From positions 1 to 21,827 of the forward strand of contig JBAZCI010000025.1 in assembly GCA_041671025.1 (NCBI GenBank): 21,827 nucleotides of DNA, given 5' to 3'. A program made the translations under genes and the position numbers. Shown piece by piece: positions 21,637 through 21,827 of this stretch (the first letter of the stretch is position 1; every line of letters starts with the position of its first letter). The DNA is from JBAZCI01 sp041671025 (GTDB lineage Bacteria; Patescibacteriota; Patescibacteriia; UBA10025). The notes below the pieces were generated by a model that saw only the letters and a list, made by a program, of their open reading frames with translations, had not been told where the DNA came from and made no database searches.

Positions 21637-21827
21637 CTACCAGCTCCCCCCGCCTCCGCCGCCAAATCCCCCGCCCGAAAATCCCCCTCCGCCTGAACCG
21701 CCGGAGGGATGCGAAGTAAACGTCGAATTCATCGTCGAACGCATATCAGACAGAGAAGACGCAAGGAAAAGTGATGTATACGCACCGGAGTAACTCCCCT
21801 GATACCACGAACGCGGCGGCATATCGA
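21637..21827 (-). CDS. C-terminal end of a DUF2207-like membrane protein (partial)
   Basis: Only the last 63 or so codons are inside the window, and the frame stays open to the right edge. The segment has PPRSWY, then a Ser-rich stretch, then the tail GGSGGGGFSGGGFGGGGGGSW. A PxWY motif followed by a Ser/Gly-rich tail ending in GGGGGSW is typical of the C-terminus of DUF2207 (YciQ-like) predicted membrane proteins; TPM-domain proteins also have Gly-rich tails. An ATG at 21822 is internal and should not be taken as the start. Confidence 0.75.
   Translation of the reverse strand, partial: DMPPRSWYQGSYSGAYTSLFLASSLSDMRSTMNSTFTSHPSGGSGGGGFSGGGFGGGGGGSW

Overview
The window looks like a chromosome segment from a member of the Candidate Phyla Radiation (Patescibacteria) or a similar small-genome bacterium. 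This is inference. It rests on tightly packed minus-strand genes, weak or absent Shine-Dalgarno sequences, possible leaderless starts, many proteins of unknown family, and a housekeeping set (tgt, P-type ATPase, DMT exporter, cupredoxin, DUF2207-like tail) mixed with surface and secreted proteins. No taxonomic marker gene is present, so the assignment is tentative.

The left 12.4 kb (positions about 79-12414) is the striking part. It is one long, almost gapless minus-strand gene cluster, apparently read from a good promoter at 12465-12493. The first gene encodes a membrane-anchored surface protein with several Big_5-like domains and a C-terminal C39-like cysteine peptidase. After it come four large proteins (600, 1355, 552 and 641 aa). 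All four begin with the same small C-x2-C-G-x-P...H-x3-C module, which is probably zinc-binding, and then an acidic linker, but their C-terminal parts differ. The 600- and 552-aa proteins are paralogous HESGH metalloproteases that resemble the anthrax lethal factor/PPEP group. The 641-aa protein has a region that weakly resembles an ADP-ribosyltransferase. The 1355-aa protein is a long helical protein with a novel-looking C-terminal domain. Each metalloprotease gene is followed, through an ATGA stop/start overlap, by a paralogous 153-aa protein. The order is protease-companion-X, protease-companion-Y. The first 89 nt of the 552- and 641-aa genes are about 95% identical although the rest is unrelated. 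I read this as an undescribed polymorphic effector/toxin-like array with a shared N-terminal sorting module and a protease partner protein.

From 12.4 to 14.7 kb there is a plus-strand cupredoxin lipoprotein with its own promoter and a bidirectional terminator, a RAYT (REP-associated tyrosine transposase) flanked by two opposed REP-like hairpins with GTAG feet, and tgt (tRNA-guanine transglycosylase).

From 14.8 to 19.5 kb an operon encodes a secreted protein, a small four-helix membrane protein, a membrane-anchored HIT protein and a P1B-like ATPase whose usual CPx motif is replaced. A separate EamA/DMT permease lies upstream of it.

From 19.5 kb to the right end there is an accessory hypothetical gene, a 20-bp direct duplication of the tRNA-Glu 3' end (an att-like scar) enclosing hairpin-rich DNA, tRNA-Glu(CTC), a 55-aa excisionase-like HTH protein preceded by four 10-bp TGACA repeats, a possible tiny membrane protein, and the 3' end of a DUF2207-like gene that runs off the window.
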